Assembly (NCBI RefSeq): GCF_003350535.1 | Contig: NZ_QQBB01000010.1 | Span: 50,369 to 114,368, forward strand | Reading direction: 5' to 3' | Origin: Microvirga subterranea | Lineage (GTDB): Bacteria > Pseudomonadota > Alphaproteobacteria > Rhizobiales > Beijerinckiaceae | DNA length: 64,000 nt | Part shown: positions 1 to 9,121 of the stretch, piece after piece | How positions within the stretch are numbered: the first letter of the stretch is position 1 | How the letters are laid out: the number at the start of each line of letters is the position of its first letter | The notes under the pieces: generated by a model | What the model was told of the DNA's origin: nothing | Seen by the model: the letters and a program-made list of their open reading frames with translations, nothing else | Databases searched by the model: none | Made by a program: the position numbers and the translations under genes

Positions 1-408
1 CCGCCCGGCCGCCGTCCGAGCGACGCCATCCGCCGCGTTCTCGTCTGCTGGCGAGACACGCGCGAGGCCGCCCGCGCCGTAGCCGAGGCCGCGCCCTTCA
101 TCGAGAAGGCCGCCCGCACCGTCGTCCTGATCGTTGATCCGGAGTCCTCGAGCGACAACGGGCCCGGCGCCCCCGGGGCCGACATCGCCCGCCATCTCGA
201 CCGGATCGGCACATCCGTGGAGGTTCAGGTCGTCGCCGGCGAAGGCCGCGACATCAGCGACGTCATCCTCGAACAGGCGCGCCGCCTCTCCGCCGACCTG
301 ATCGTCATGGGCGCTTACGGGCATTCCCGCCTTCGCGAGTGGATCGCGGGCGGCGCGACGCGCAACATGCTCAGCACGTCCGACGTGCCGATCCTGATGG
401 CGCACTAA
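1..408 (+). CDS. Universal stress protein (UspA family), C-terminal part
   Basis: The gene is open from the first base, so its 5' end lies outside the window; about 135 residues are visible. The C-terminal half carries the UspA nucleotide-binding signature: an ADLIVMGAYGHSR segment followed by RNMLSTSDVPILMAH, which matches the usual G-x2-G-x9-G(S/T) phosphate-binding end of the fold. Usp proteins are cytoplasmic and bind ATP or act as dimeric stress-response factors. The length suggests either a tandem two-domain Usp of about 270 residues or a single domain with little missing. It converges on the damaged fadD gene across a hairpin. Confidence 0.85.
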   Translation, partial: PPGRRPSDAIRRVLVCWRDTREAARAVAEAAPFIEKAARTVVLIVDPESSSDNGPGAPGADIARHLDRIGTSVEVQVVAGEGRDISDVILEQARRLSADLIVMGAYGHSRLREWIAGGATRNMLSTSDVPILMAH

Positions 409-440
409 GGCGTCGGGCCGAAAATCTATTCACCCCTATT

Positions 441-480
441 GCCCGACCCAATGCTCTGCTTCAGATGCAGAGCATCGGGT
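441..480. terminator. Hairpin between convergent usp and fadD
   Basis: Perfect 9-bp inverted repeat, ATGCTCTGC (451-459) and GCAGAGCAT (467-475), with a 7-nt loop, in the 80-bp gap between two convergent genes. There is no clear T-tract. The GCATCG core resembles the hairpin repeat at 34822-34935, so it may be a short relative of that family acting as a bidirectional terminator. Confidence 0.4.
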
Positions 481-489
481 TGCACGCCG

Positions 490-2233
490 CTACTGGAGCG
501 CGCGCCGAAGAACCTTCCCGACGGGGGTCTTCGGCAGCTCGCTGCGGAACTCCACGTCCTTCGGCACCTTGTACGGCGTCAGGTGCTTGTGGCAGTGCTC
601 GATGAGCGCCTCCGCGGTCAGGCCGGGGGCGCGCTTCACCACCACGATCTCGACCGCCTCGTCCGTCTTCGGATCCGGGCGCCCGACGGCCCCGACCTCC
701 AGCACGCCGGGATGAAGCATGACGACATCCTCGATCTCGTTCGGGAACACCTTGAAGCCGGACACGATGATCATGTCCTTCTTGCGGTCGACGATCCGTA
801 CGAAGCCTTCCCGGTCGACCATCGCGATGTCGCCGGTCCGGAGAAAGCCGTCGCTCGTCGTGACCTTGGCGGTCTCGTCGGGCCGGTTCCAGTAGCCCTT
901 CATCACCTGCAGGCCGCGCACGCAGAGCTCCCCCGCCTCGCCGATCGACAAGTCATTCCCGTCATCATCCCGGATGGCGATGTCCGTCGACGGGAGGGGC
1001 AGCCCGACCGATCCGTTGTATTCCTGAATGTCGAGGGGATTGATCGTCACGATCGGCGACGTTTCGGTCAGACCGTATCCTTCGATCAGCGGCCTGCCTG
1101 TCAACTGCTTCCACCGTTCGGCCACGGATCGCTGAACCGCCATGCCTCCCGCCATCGAAAACTCCATCTGGGTGAAGTCGAGCCTGGCGAAGTCGGGGTT
1201 GTTGAGGAGCGCACCGAACAGCGTGTTCACGCCGGTGATGTCGGTGAAGGGAACTTCCGCAGCTCCTTGATGAAGGCCGGGATGTCCCGCGGGTTCGGGA
1301 TCAGGACGTTGCGCGCGCCGATCTTGAGGAAGACGAGGCAGTTCGCCGTCAGGGCGAAGATATGGTAGAGTGGCAGCGCCGTGACGACGATTTCCTCGCC
1401 GTCCTCGAGGAAAGACCAGAGCCAGGCGTAAGCCTGCTGAACGTTCGCGACCAGATTCCGGTGCGTGAGCATCGCGCCCTTCGGGACTCCCGTCGTGCCG
1501 CCCGTATATTGCAGGAAGGCGACGTCCTGCGGGTTCGGTGCGGCCGGCTTCCAGGGCAACCGCGCCCCCTGCTCCAGCACGGTCGATAGCGCCACCGCTT
1601 CCGGGAGATGCCAGGCGGGAACCATGCGCTTCAGATACTTCGCGGCAAAGTTCACGACCGTACGTTTCGGGAAGCCGAGCAGATCGCCGACCTGCGTCGT
1701 GATGACGTGCCGGAGCTGGGGCCTGCGGGTCACGCCTTCGAGCACATGGGCGAAGTTCTCGACGATCACGATGGCCTCCGCTCCCGAGTCGTTCAGCTGG
1801 TATTCCAGCTCCCGGGGGCTGTAGAGAGGATTGCAATTCACCACCGTGCAGCCCGCCCGCAGCGCCCTGAACATGGCGACGGGATATTGCAGCAGATTGG
1901 GCATCATGAGGGCGACGCGAGAGCCGGGCTCGAGCTTGAGAGCGCTCTGAAGAAAGGCCCCGAAGCAGCCGGACAGCCTGTCCAGCTCGTTGTAGGTGAT
2001 GTCCGCTCCCATGCAGCTATAGGCCGGGAGAGGACCGAACCTGCGGACGCTGTCGTCGAACATCGCCACCAGGGAAGCATATGCATCGGGATCGATCTCC
2101 GCAGGGATCCCGCCGGATAGCGCCTCAGCCAGACTTTCTCGACGCCGCCCTCGCGGGCCTCCTTCGCGCCGGGCGCGGGCTGCTGCCGCGACGCGTCCGG
2201 AACCACAATGCCACGTCCTGCTGCATGTCCCAT
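490..2233 (-). pseudogene. fadD: Long-chain fatty acid-CoA ligase, broken by two frameshifts
   Basis: AMP-forming acyl-CoA synthetase. The coding signal starts at the ATG at 2233 (VEKVWLRRYPAG) but changes frame near 2110 (continuing GIPAEIDPDAYASLV) and again near 1252 (ELRK, then [16 protein letters not shown]). Both events look like loss of one base, at or next to G/C runs. With both repaired the product would be about 581 residues, the normal FadD length. All family motifs are present across the frames: [12 protein letters not shown] (P-loop), [13 protein letters not shown] and the C-terminal [11 protein letters not shown]. Upstream on the same strand are remnants of an acyltransferase and an SDR gene, which suggests a former lipid-storage operon. 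Two independent lesions favour a pseudogene; sequencing error is the alternative. Confidence 0.8.
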
Positions 2234-2283
2234 CTCCGTCTCCTGTCGATGCCCGTGCGCTGAGCCTCCGTTCCGGCTTCGGC

Positions 2284-2550
2284 TCAGAAATGGATGCCGT
2301 GCAGCAGGCGTCCGAGGACGACCTGCTCGACCGATGGCGCCTCCACGCCTTTTCCATCGGCGTCGTGGTCATCGGGGAAGGCACGGTAGATCGCGTTCGT
2401 GACGGTCTGCGCCACATGGGGTGTGAGCGTGTAGAGGGCTCCCCCCAGAATGCCGAGCTTGGTGGCGATGCGGGCCGGCCGGCGCGTGATTGCCTCGGCC
2501 ACCAGATCCGCAGCCTCGTCGGCGCTCAGAGCGCGTGCATCCCTGTAGAC
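2284..2550 (-). pseudogene. 3' remnant of an SDR-family (fatty acyl-CoA reductase-like) gene
   Basis: About 88 codons ending at 2284 read YRDARALSADEAADLV, then ITRRPARIATKLG, a TLTPHVAQTVTNAIYR segment, FPDD and a final HGIHF. I recognise this pattern (LSxxEAADLV, RRPxRIxTxLG, YRxFPD) from the C-terminal tail of large lipid-related short-chain dehydrogenases, including bacterial fatty acyl-CoA reductases. It does not look like the C-terminal half of a WS/DGAT. The Rossmann NAD(P)-binding region and the catalytic YxxxK are absent. The frame differs from the acyltransferase remnant directly upstream, so no continuous protein can be made. The assignment is from pattern memory and needs a database comparison. 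Confidence 0.55.
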
Positions 2551-3112
2551 CCTGGTCGGCGGAGATCTGCAATCCGTCCGAAATCGGGCGAAGGATGCCC
2601 TGCATCAGCCAGGACCCCGCCTCGGAGGATGGGGCGGTTCGCGTGGACGCCACGAAGGCGCCGTCCGTGATCGACATCAGTACGTTGACCAGAGCCATGC
2701 CGTCCGCAATGGCGTGATGGATGCACCCGACGACGGCAGCGCCGCCCTCGTCGTCCTCGACGATGTGGAACTGCCACAGCGGCCTGTTCGGATCGAGCGG
2801 GCTTGCGGCCTGCTCCGCCACGAAACGCTGCAGCTCGTTCTTGCCGCCCGGATTCGGGAGCCGCGTGCGCGTGACGTGGCGCGAGACATCGAGACGAGGG
2901 TCGTCGACCCAATACGGCGTGCCGGAGCGGCCCTCGACCCGTTGCCGGAAGCGGTCGAACCGCAGAAGGCGGGAGCCGATGACGCGCTCGAGGAGATCGA
3001 GATCGACGGGCGGCTCAAGCTCGAGAACGCCGATGATCTGCATGAGGTTGTTGGGCCGATCCATGCGCAGCCACGTCGTATCCACTGCAGACATGCGTTC
3101 GGCGTTTGACAT
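2551..3112 (-). pseudogene. 5' half of a wax ester synthase/diacylglycerol acyltransferase gene
   Basis: WS/DGAT enzymes join acyl-CoA to fatty alcohols or diacylglycerol to make storage lipid. The start (ERMSAVDTTWLRMDRPNNLM) and the active-site motif HHAIADG (residues 132-138; family HHxxxDG) are typical. The family is normally about 450-500 residues with a second half containing a conserved ND motif; here the similarity stops after about 185 residues, where the sequence runs into an SDR-like tail in another frame. The gene is therefore truncated by an apparent deletion and is unlikely to make active enzyme. The start at 3112 is the first ATG; 3094 is also possible. Neither has a strong ribosome binding site. 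Confidence 0.8.
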
Positions 3113-3222
3113 TTTTCAACACGCAGTAAAGCCGCCCTGTTAGCCTGCCTAACCTGAAGCCAGGGACGGCGTTATGACCGAAATCAAACCGCGGTCGCGC
3201 CCGCTGCCCCGGGAGGTCCGTC

Positions 3223-4908
3223 ATGGATGAGTGCGACTTCGTTGTTGTCGGCGGCGGTTCGAGCGGTTGCGTCGTCGCGAGCCGGCTGAGCGCGGACCCG
3301 GACACCACCGTGGTTCTCCTCGAGGCGGGAGGGCGCGGGACCGACTGGGTCGTCAAAACGCCGGCCGCAGGAGTCTTCATGGTGCCTTCCCGCCTGCACA
3401 ACTGGGCCTTCGAAACGGCACCGCAGGCAGGACTGGACGGAAGGCGGGGCTACCAGCCGCGCGGGAAGGTGCTCGGCGGCTGCTCGGCCATCAACGCCAT
3501 GGTCTATACCCGCGGGCATCGCTGGGATTACGACCACTGGGCCTCGCTCGGATGCACCGGCTGGAGCTTCGACGAGGTGCTCCCCTTCTTGAAGAAGGCG
3601 GAATGCAACGAGGAGTTCGGAGAGCCTTGGCACGGCCGTGCGGGTCCACTGCCCGTGTCGCGGTCGCGGACGGACAATCCGTTCCATTCGGTCTTCCTCA
3701 AAGCCGCAAGGCAAGCCGGCTTTCCCCTGTGCGAGGACTTCAACGTGCCCGAGCCCGAGGGCCTTGGAATCTACCAGGTCACGCAGAAGAACGGCGAACG
3801 CTGGAGCGCCGCACGCGCCTACCTGCATCCGCACATGAGCACGCGACGCAATCTTCACGTCGCGTGCGGCGCGCACGCACACCGCATCCTGTTCGAAGGA
3901 AAGCGCGCCGCGGGCGTCGAATTCGAGCAGGGCGGAGAGCGCCGCATCGTCCGCGCTCGCCGCGAGGTCATCCTGAGCGCCGGCGCCCTGCAGTCGCCGC
4001 AGATCCTCATGCTGTCCGGCATTGGCAACGCGGAGGAGATGCAGGCTCTCGACATCCCGGTCGTCGTTCATCGCCCGGGTGTCGGACAAAACCTGCAGGA
4101 TCATCCGGACTTCATCTTCGGCTACAAGGCGGAAAGCCGCGACCTCCTCGGAATGTCGCTTCCGGGATTCGGCCGGCTCTCGCGCGAGGTGCTGCGCTAC
4201 GTCCGCGCCCGCCGCGGCATGGTCACCACGAACTTCGCCGAGGCGGGAGGCTTCCTGAAGACGCGTCCGGAACGCGAGATCCCCGACATCCAGTTGCATT
4301 TCGTGGTGGCCATGGTGGACGATCATGCCCGGCGCCTGCACTGGGGGCATGGATTCTCATGCCATGTCTGCCTGCTTCGACCGCACAGTCGAGGCACCGT
4401 TCGGCTGCAGAGCGCCGATTCCCGCGCCGCTCCCCTGGTCGACCCGAACTTCCTCGGAGAGCCCGAGGATCTCGACGACATGGTCGAGGGCTTCAGGATC
4501 ACCCGGCGCCTCATGGACGCGCCAGCCTTCGCGAGCCGCCGCATCGCCGACGTCTTCACGGCGGACATCCGAAGCGACGACGAGATCCGCGCGGTCCTGC
4601 GTCAGCGGGTCGACACGGTCTATCATCCGGTCGGCACATGCCGGATGGGAGGCGACGACGGCTCGGTGCTGGATCCGCAGCTCCGCGTACGCGGCGTCGA
4701 CGCGCTGCGCATCGTCGACTGCTCCATCATGCCGACTCTCGTCGGCGGCAACACGAACGCTCCCGCCATCATGATCGGCGGGAAGGCCGCCGCGATGATC
4801 CGCTCCGACCCAGGCCGAAGCAGGGTGACCGTCGCGGCCTGGCCGCAGAACCGGGAAGTGGTCAGACCAGGAAGAAGTCGAGAGCCGTCATCTTCAGCTT
4901 CGGCTTGA
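3223..4908 (+). CDS. GMC-family FAD oxidoreductase (choline/alcohol dehydrogenase-like)
   Basis: 561 residues, full family length. The N-terminus has the FAD-binding VVGGGSSGCVVASRLS motif (residues 8-23), followed by GMC signature 1 (RGKVLGGCSAINAMVYTRG). Signature 2 lies in the SAGALQSPQILMLSGIG segment. The catalytic pair is H468 in YHPVGTCRMG and an Asn around 510-512 in GGNTNAPA, the His-Asn arrangement of choline oxidase-type enzymes. GGGAGG lies 7 nt before the ATG. The substrate cannot be read from sequence; AlkJ-like primary alcohol and choline dehydrogenases are closest. The 3' end overlaps the convergent protease gene by 47 bp, and the last 30 or so residues form a low-complexity tail beyond the usual family end. 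Confidence 0.88.
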   Translation: MDECDFVVVGGGSSGCVVASRLSADPDTTVVLLEAGGRGTDWVVKTPAAGVFMVPSRLHNWAFETAPQAGLDGRRGYQPRGKVLGGCSAINAMVYTRGHRWDYDHWASLGCTGWSFDEVLPFLKKAECNEEFGEPWHGRAGPLPVSRSRTDNPFHSVFLKAARQAGFPLCEDFNVPEPEGLGIYQVTQKNGERWSAARAYLHPHMSTRRNLHVACGAHAHRILFEGKRAAGVEFEQGGERRIVRARREVILSAGALQSPQILMLSGIGNAEEMQALDIPVVVHRPGVGQNLQDHPDFIFGYKAESRDLLGMSLPGFGRLSREVLRYVRARRGMVTTNFAEAGGFLKTRPEREIPDIQLHFVVAMVDDHARRLHWGHGFSCHVCLLRPHSRGTVRLQSADSRAAPLVDPNFLGEPEDLDDMVEGFRITRRLMDAPAFASRRIADVFTADIRSDDEIRAVLRQRVDTVYHPVGTCRMGGDDGSVLDPQLRVRGVDALRIVDCSIMPTLVGGNTNAPAIMIGGKAAAMIRSDPGRSRVTVAAWPQNREVVRPGRSREPSSSASA

Positions 4909-6286
4909 GAATCGCGATCTCCACGGCGGAATGGGCCGCCCCCGACCCGTCCGCGTCATAGCTGAGAACGCCGGTCTTCCGGCTGTAGGCGAGATAATCG
5001 TTCCCGTCCTTGTGGCCTTTGAGGGAGAAGTAGGCGCTCTTGAGCGCGACGGGCTCGCTGCTGCTGCCGGCGCCGAGCTTCGTGAAGATCCGGTCGTCGA
5101 GCCAGATCGCATCGTCGGCGGCGTTGAAGTCCGTGATCCGATCCTTGTTGGTTCGCGAGTTCGGCGCGACGTCGAACACGAAGGCGTCGAGGCCCGCTCC
5201 GCCCGTGAGCACGTCGTTCCCGGCATTGCCCCTGAGAACGTCGTCTCCGGCGGATCCCTTCAGGGTATCGGCGCCGGCATTGCCCTTCAGGCGGTTTGCG
5301 GCGCCGTTGCCGATGAGCTGGTCGGCTCCTTTGCCGCCGATGGCGTTCTCGATCACGACGCCGTTGGCGATGGTGTAGCCGCCGCTCACGTCCGACTGGT
5401 GCGAGACGAAGCCGGCGGCGTTCTTTCCGGGGCTGAGGCTCGCGGCGCGAAGGTCGATCACGACGCTCTCAGCGGAGCGCGCGCCGCTGATCGTGTCGCT
5501 TCCGCCCGTGTCCCAGATGCAGGACCATCCGGTCCCCGATCCGTTGCGGGTCGGCAGATTGTAGGTATCGTGGCCGCTCGCCGCCGCGCCGTTCGGTCCG
5601 TAGAGCGCCTGCAGGGCCGCGATGTCGAAGGCGCCGAGTCCTTTCTGCGCCCCGTAGGATATGTCGTTCGGCGCCTTGTCCCAGCCGGTGTTGTAGGACA
5701 TGACCGTCCAGATGCCCTGATTGAGGCCGTAGCTGCCCGTATCGAAGGACGACGTGACTCCCGGAAACCGGGTGGCGTCGCCTTGTTCGCCCCCATCCTG
5801 CGGATGAGCGAGACCCATGCTGTGGCCCAGCTCGTGAATGATGGTGTTGAAGCCGTCCCCTCCCCGACCGAGGTGTTTCCAGCTTTCCTGCGTCGGATCG
5901 AAATAGCCCCAGATCTGCCCCTTCGCGGGTGTCTCGTGGGCGCCGAGCGTGCCGTCGTACAGGCGCGTTTTCCACCAGACGATATCGGCCTCCTGGACCG
6001 TGTCGGCCCGCACGAAGACGAGGCCGCAGACCTTCGAGAAGACCGACAGGGCCGAGGTGAAGGCCTGCATCTCCTTCGTGGTCCAAGCCCGCGCCGCAGC
6101 ACCGCTCCGCAGAGGCTGGTACTCGTGGTGAGGCTCGTGAATCGCCGAGGCCGCCTCGAAATCGCTGCCGCGGCCGAAATAGACCCTGATCGGCTGCGAC
6201 GGGTTCCAGGCAGTGCCGCCCCAGATCAGGGAATCGACGTAGACGTTGCCGTATCCCGATCCGGGCACCGAAGTCCTGACCGTCAT
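4862..6286 (-). CDS. Secreted serralysin-type (M10) RTX metalloprotease
   Basis: 474 residues from the ATG at 6286, chosen because AGGAGG sits 5 nt upstream; an in-frame ATG at 6301 lacks this. Residues 151-161 are HELGHSMGLAH, the metzincin zinc site HExxHxxGxxH, and VMSYN (195-199) is the Met-turn. Glycine/Asp-rich RTX repeats (GGKGADQLIGN, GNAGADTLKGS, GNAGNDVLTGG) follow and would bind calcium in a beta-roll. There is no N-terminal signal peptide; the C-terminus ends ALDFFLV, as expected for type I secretion. The last 100 or so residues closely resemble those of two other RTX proteins in this window. No inhibitor or transporter genes lie beside it. Confidence 0.92.
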   Translation of the reverse strand: MTVRTSVPGSGYGNVYVDSLIWGGTAWNPSQPIRVYFGRGSDFEAASAIHEPHHEYQPLRSGAAARAWTTKEMQAFTSALSVFSKVCGLVFVRADTVQEADIVWWKTRLYDGTLGAHETPAKGQIWGYFDPTQESWKHLGRGGDGFNTIIHELGHSMGLAHPQDGGEQGDATRFPGVTSSFDTGSYGLNQGIWTVMSYNTGWDKAPNDISYGAQKGLGAFDIAALQALYGPNGAAASGHDTYNLPTRNGSGTGWSCIWDTGGSDTISGARSAESVVIDLRAASLSPGKNAAGFVSHQSDVSGGYTIANGVVIENAIGGKGADQLIGNGAANRLKGNAGADTLKGSAGDDVLRGNAGNDVLTGGAGLDAFVFDVAPNSRTNKDRITDFNAADDAIWLDDRIFTKLGAGSSSEPVALKSAYFSLKGHKDGNDYLAYSRKTGVLSYDADGSGAAHSAVEIAILKPKLKMTALDFFLV

Positions 6287-6375
6287 TGTGCCTCCTGTCA
6301 CGGTTCAGTCGTGAACCGTTCTATCCGGAGGGCATCTTCCGCTCCGTGAGCGAACGCACAAGGTGATGTTCGGTC

Positions 6376-7584
6376 TCAGGTCTGCCCCGGGCGCAGCTTG
6401 TAGAAGATATGGCGGCCGATCACATCCATCTTCTTTAGGCGGCGCGCCCAGTAGGGACGGACGTAGTTGGCGTGGTAATGGGTCGCTCCGCCCACATCGG
6501 CCAGATAGGTCCGTCCTTCGAGAACGGCGCTCGCCACGCGTTTCGCCCGATCCCAGGAATCGGATTCGCCGATCCGCAGCGCCTTGCCTTCGCACGCGAA
6601 GGTGAACTGGCATGCGAGATGCCGGTGGCGGTTCTGATAGACGACGCCGCAGATGGAGGACGGATAGAGACCGCTCTTCACCCGGTTCAGGACCACCTGG
6701 GCGACCGCCGCCTGCCCCTCCTCGGGCTCGCTGCGCGCCTCGAAATAGACCGCTTCCGCGAGGCAGCGCTGCTCCTTGCTCAAGTTGTCGGGATCGATCA
6801 GATCGGCGTAGCGCGGCCGGTCCTCGTCATCCTTCGGAACCACGCTGTTGCCGAAGCTCCCGTTGCGATCCAGGCGCGGCGAAACGGGCGCCGCGGCGAT
6901 TTCGATCGGCGTCGCGTCGACCGGCGCCGGCGTCGTGGAGGACAGGGCGATGGCGCGCCGCACGGACGGGGTCGTGGGGCTCGCTGCGGCGCCGGTCGAT
7001 CCGGCGGCGGCCGCTGCCGGCGACTGGACGGAGGTCGACCGCCGCGTGGTCGTGTATTCGGGTGCGTCCCACGGCTCGAAGCTCTGCTCCGCATCCGGGC
7101 CTTCGAGCTTGCCTTCCATCAGGATCGTCGGCGGCAGGAGCCGCTCGTCCTGGCCGAAGAGCAGGCGCGCGCCCGCCTGCCCCAGCATCGGGCGCATCTC
7201 GCCCGCGCGGCGAGAGAGGGTCGAACGGGGCTCGACCAGTGGGTCGCCCTTCCGGGCGCGCTCGACGGCTGGGTAGGCGCCGGCCTGCACTTTCTTGTCG
7301 TCACGCAGGGGAGACCCCTTGGCGAAGTCGTCGGGAAGGTCGTAGCGGGGAAGCGACCTGAGGACGTCGCGGCCGAGATCCAGCTTGCCGGCCGCGGCGG
7401 TCGGGGGAATCAGCGCCCCCTCGTTGAGATAGGCGATCGCGCTGCGGGTCGCGAAGCTCACGCCCGCCTGCGGGTCGTTGCTGGCCGAAGCCGTGAAGGA
7501 GACCAGAAGACCGGCCGCCAGCGCCCACGGCGCCGTCGTCGCGCAAATCCATCTGACCCGAGAGCGACGATTGTGAATACGCAC
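6376..7584 (-). CDS. SleB-type cell wall hydrolase
   Basis: 402 residues. An N-terminal hydrophobic stretch (about residues 14-34, ending FTASASND) looks like a signal peptide or anchor. Then comes a long low-complexity Pro/Ala/Thr-rich linker (about 60-250) and a C-terminal Hydrolase_2 (SleB/CwlJ) domain with LAEAVYFEARSEPEEGQAAV and VVLNRVKSGLYPSSICGVVYQN, where the conserved Glu is the presumed catalytic acid. Such enzymes cleave peptidoglycan glycan strands as lytic transglycosylases; non-spore-formers use them in wall turnover. It lies upstream of the protease on the same strand with a 90-bp gap, so co-transcription is possible. Confidence 0.85.
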   Translation of the reverse strand: MRIHNRRSRVRWICATTAPWALAAGLLVSFTASASNDPQAGVSFATRSAIAYLNEGALIPPTAAAGKLDLGRDVLRSLPRYDLPDDFAKGSPLRDDKKVQAGAYPAVERARKGDPLVEPRSTLSRRAGEMRPMLGQAGARLLFGQDERLLPPTILMEGKLEGPDAEQSFEPWDAPEYTTTRRSTSVQSPAAAAAGSTGAAASPTTPSVRRAIALSSTTPAPVDATPIEIAAAPVSPRLDRNGSFGNSVVPKDDEDRPRYADLIDPDNLSKEQRCLAEAVYFEARSEPEEGQAAVAQVVLNRVKSGLYPSSICGVVYQNRHRHLACQFTFACEGKALRIGESDSWDRAKRVASAVLEGRTYLADVGGATHYHANYVRPYWARRLKKMDVIGRHIFYKLRPGQT

Positions 7585-7688
7585 GCGACTACACCCTACC
7601 GAACCCGCCCGTGGAGCATCCCTCAGGAATGCCCCGGCTCGGTATGGTTATCGGCCCTTAAGGTTGATAGGGGGTTAAAGCGCCCTGC

Positions 7689-8510
7689 TCAGGCGCCCGC
7701 CTGCCGGGCCTCCGCGAGGCGGCGCAAGGCTTCCGCCGTCTCCGGATCGGCCGGAAAGAAGGCCTCGATGGCAAGCTCCGACAGGGTCACGTCCACGGGC
7801 GTGCCGAACACGGTGGTGGTGCTGAAGAGCGTCAGAATGCCGCTCTCCGACGCCAGCTTCAGGGGAACCACGACCCCGCCGTAGTCATGGGCGGGAACGG
7901 GGCCGCGCACGGCCCCGTCGGGGATCGGATAGGCCCGCAGTTCGTCCGCAAGGTCGGCGAGGACGGCATCACCGGTAACGTCGACCTGGTGCCGCAGGCG
8001 CGCGACGAGATGGTTGCGCCACTCGGTGAAGTTCACGATGCGCCGGGCGAGCCCGGCCGGGTGGATGCTCAGGCGCAGCACGTTCACGGGCGGCTTCAGG
8101 AGCGCCGGATCGACATCGCCGATCAAAGGAAACAGCGCGTCGTTGGCGGCGATCAGGGACCAGTGCCGGTCGACGGCGAGCGCCGGATAGGGATCGTGCC
8201 CCTTGAGCACCAGATCCACCGCGTGGCGGGCGCTCCGCAGGGCCGGGTCGTCGAGGGGTTTTTGCGAATAGACAGGCGCGAAGCCCGCCGAGACCATCAT
8301 GATGTTGCGCTCGCGCAGAGGGATATCGAGCTGATCCGCGAGGAGAAGGAGCATCTCGCGGCTCGGATGCGAGCGGCCGGTCTCGAGGAAGCTGAGATGC
8401 CGGGTCGAGATGTCGGCCTCCAGAGCGAGGTCCATCTGGCTCATGCGCCGGCGCATGCGCCATTCGCGAATGTGGTCGCCCACGGGCTTGGTCTGGTGCG
8501 TGTTCATCAT
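7689..8510 (-). CDS. XRE-family regulator with MmyB-like ligand-binding domain
   Basis: 273 residues. Residues about 10-66 form a Cro/C1-type helix-turn-helix (IREWRMRRRMSQMDLALEA, then STRHLSFLETGRSHPSREML). The rest matches the MmyB-like C-terminal domain, with ALAVDRHWSLIAANDAL, NVLRLSIHPAGLA and a late STTTVFGTPVDVTLSELAIEAFFPAD segment. This PAS-like domain is thought to bind fatty-acid-type ligands in related regulators. It is divergent from the small membrane protein at 8648, its most likely local target; MmyB-type regulators commonly control a neighbouring oxidoreductase or membrane gene. Start is the first of two adjacent ATGs. Confidence 0.87.
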   Translation of the reverse strand: MMNTHQTKPVGDHIREWRMRRRMSQMDLALEADISTRHLSFLETGRSHPSREMLLLLADQLDIPLRERNIMMVSAGFAPVYSQKPLDDPALRSARHAVDLVLKGHDPYPALAVDRHWSLIAANDALFPLIGDVDPALLKPPVNVLRLSIHPAGLARRIVNFTEWRNHLVARLRHQVDVTGDAVLADLADELRAYPIPDGAVRGPVPAHDYGGVVVPLKLASESGILTLFSTTTVFGTPVDVTLSELAIEAFFPADPETAEALRRLAEARQAGA

Positions 8511-8647
8511 GGGCCGGACGATAGCCCGGCGCAGGACAATGTTCCATGACCTCCGAGGTAATCGACCGGCCGCCGAGGCGCGATCATCCTCTCATCACGG
8601 TCGAGGTCCGCAACCGGGCCCGACCGAGCCAAAGAGGAAACCCTGCC

Positions 8648-9055
8648 ATGCTGACGATCATCCCCTCCCCGCTTCTCCGCCAGGCCCTTGTCGCCGATGC
8701 CGCCACCAGTGCCGCCTGCGGCCTGCTGATGACGCTTGCGGCCGGTCCCATGAGCGGCGCCCTCGGGCTGCCGGAGATGCTCCTGCGCGTCGCCGGAATC
8801 GTGCTCGTGCCCTACGCCGCCTTCATCGGATGGCTGGGCCTGCGTGAGCAGATCCAGCGGCCCGTCGCCTGGGCGGTCGTGGTCGGCAACGCGCTCTGGG
8901 CCGCCGACAGCTTCCTGCTGCTCGCAAGCGGCTGGGTCGAGCCGACCCGCGCCGGCTATGCCTTCGTGATCGCCCAGGCGCTGGCCGTGCTGATGTATGC
9001 GGAGTTCCAGTATGTGGGCCTGCGGCGCTCTGAGGTGCGTGCCGCCACGGCTTGA
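8648..9055 (+). CDS. Small four-helix integral membrane protein
   Basis: 135 residues. The ATG at 8648 is preferred over an in-frame ATG at 8546 because AGAGGAAA lies about 8 nt upstream and the upstream extension is polar and atypical. The protein shows four hydrophobic stretches (about residues 10-33, 44-63, 72-92 and 101-122). The first begins RQALVADAATSAACGLLMTL. No catalytic motif is visible. I recognise the general type of small alphaproteobacterial membrane protein of unknown function but no named family. Its divergent neighbour is an MmyB-type regulator, which may control it. Confidence 0.7.
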   Translation: MLTIIPSPLLRQALVADAATSAACGLLMTLAAGPMSGALGLPEMLLRVAGIVLVPYAAFIGWLGLREQIQRPVAWAVVVGNALWAADSFLLLASGWVEPTRAGYAFVIAQALAVLMYAEFQYVGLRRSEVRAATA

Positions 9056-9121
9056 ATGCGCGAACTCAAACGTGCGCGTCATGGCCGGCCTTGCGCCGGC
9101 CATCGACATTTCGGACGTTTC

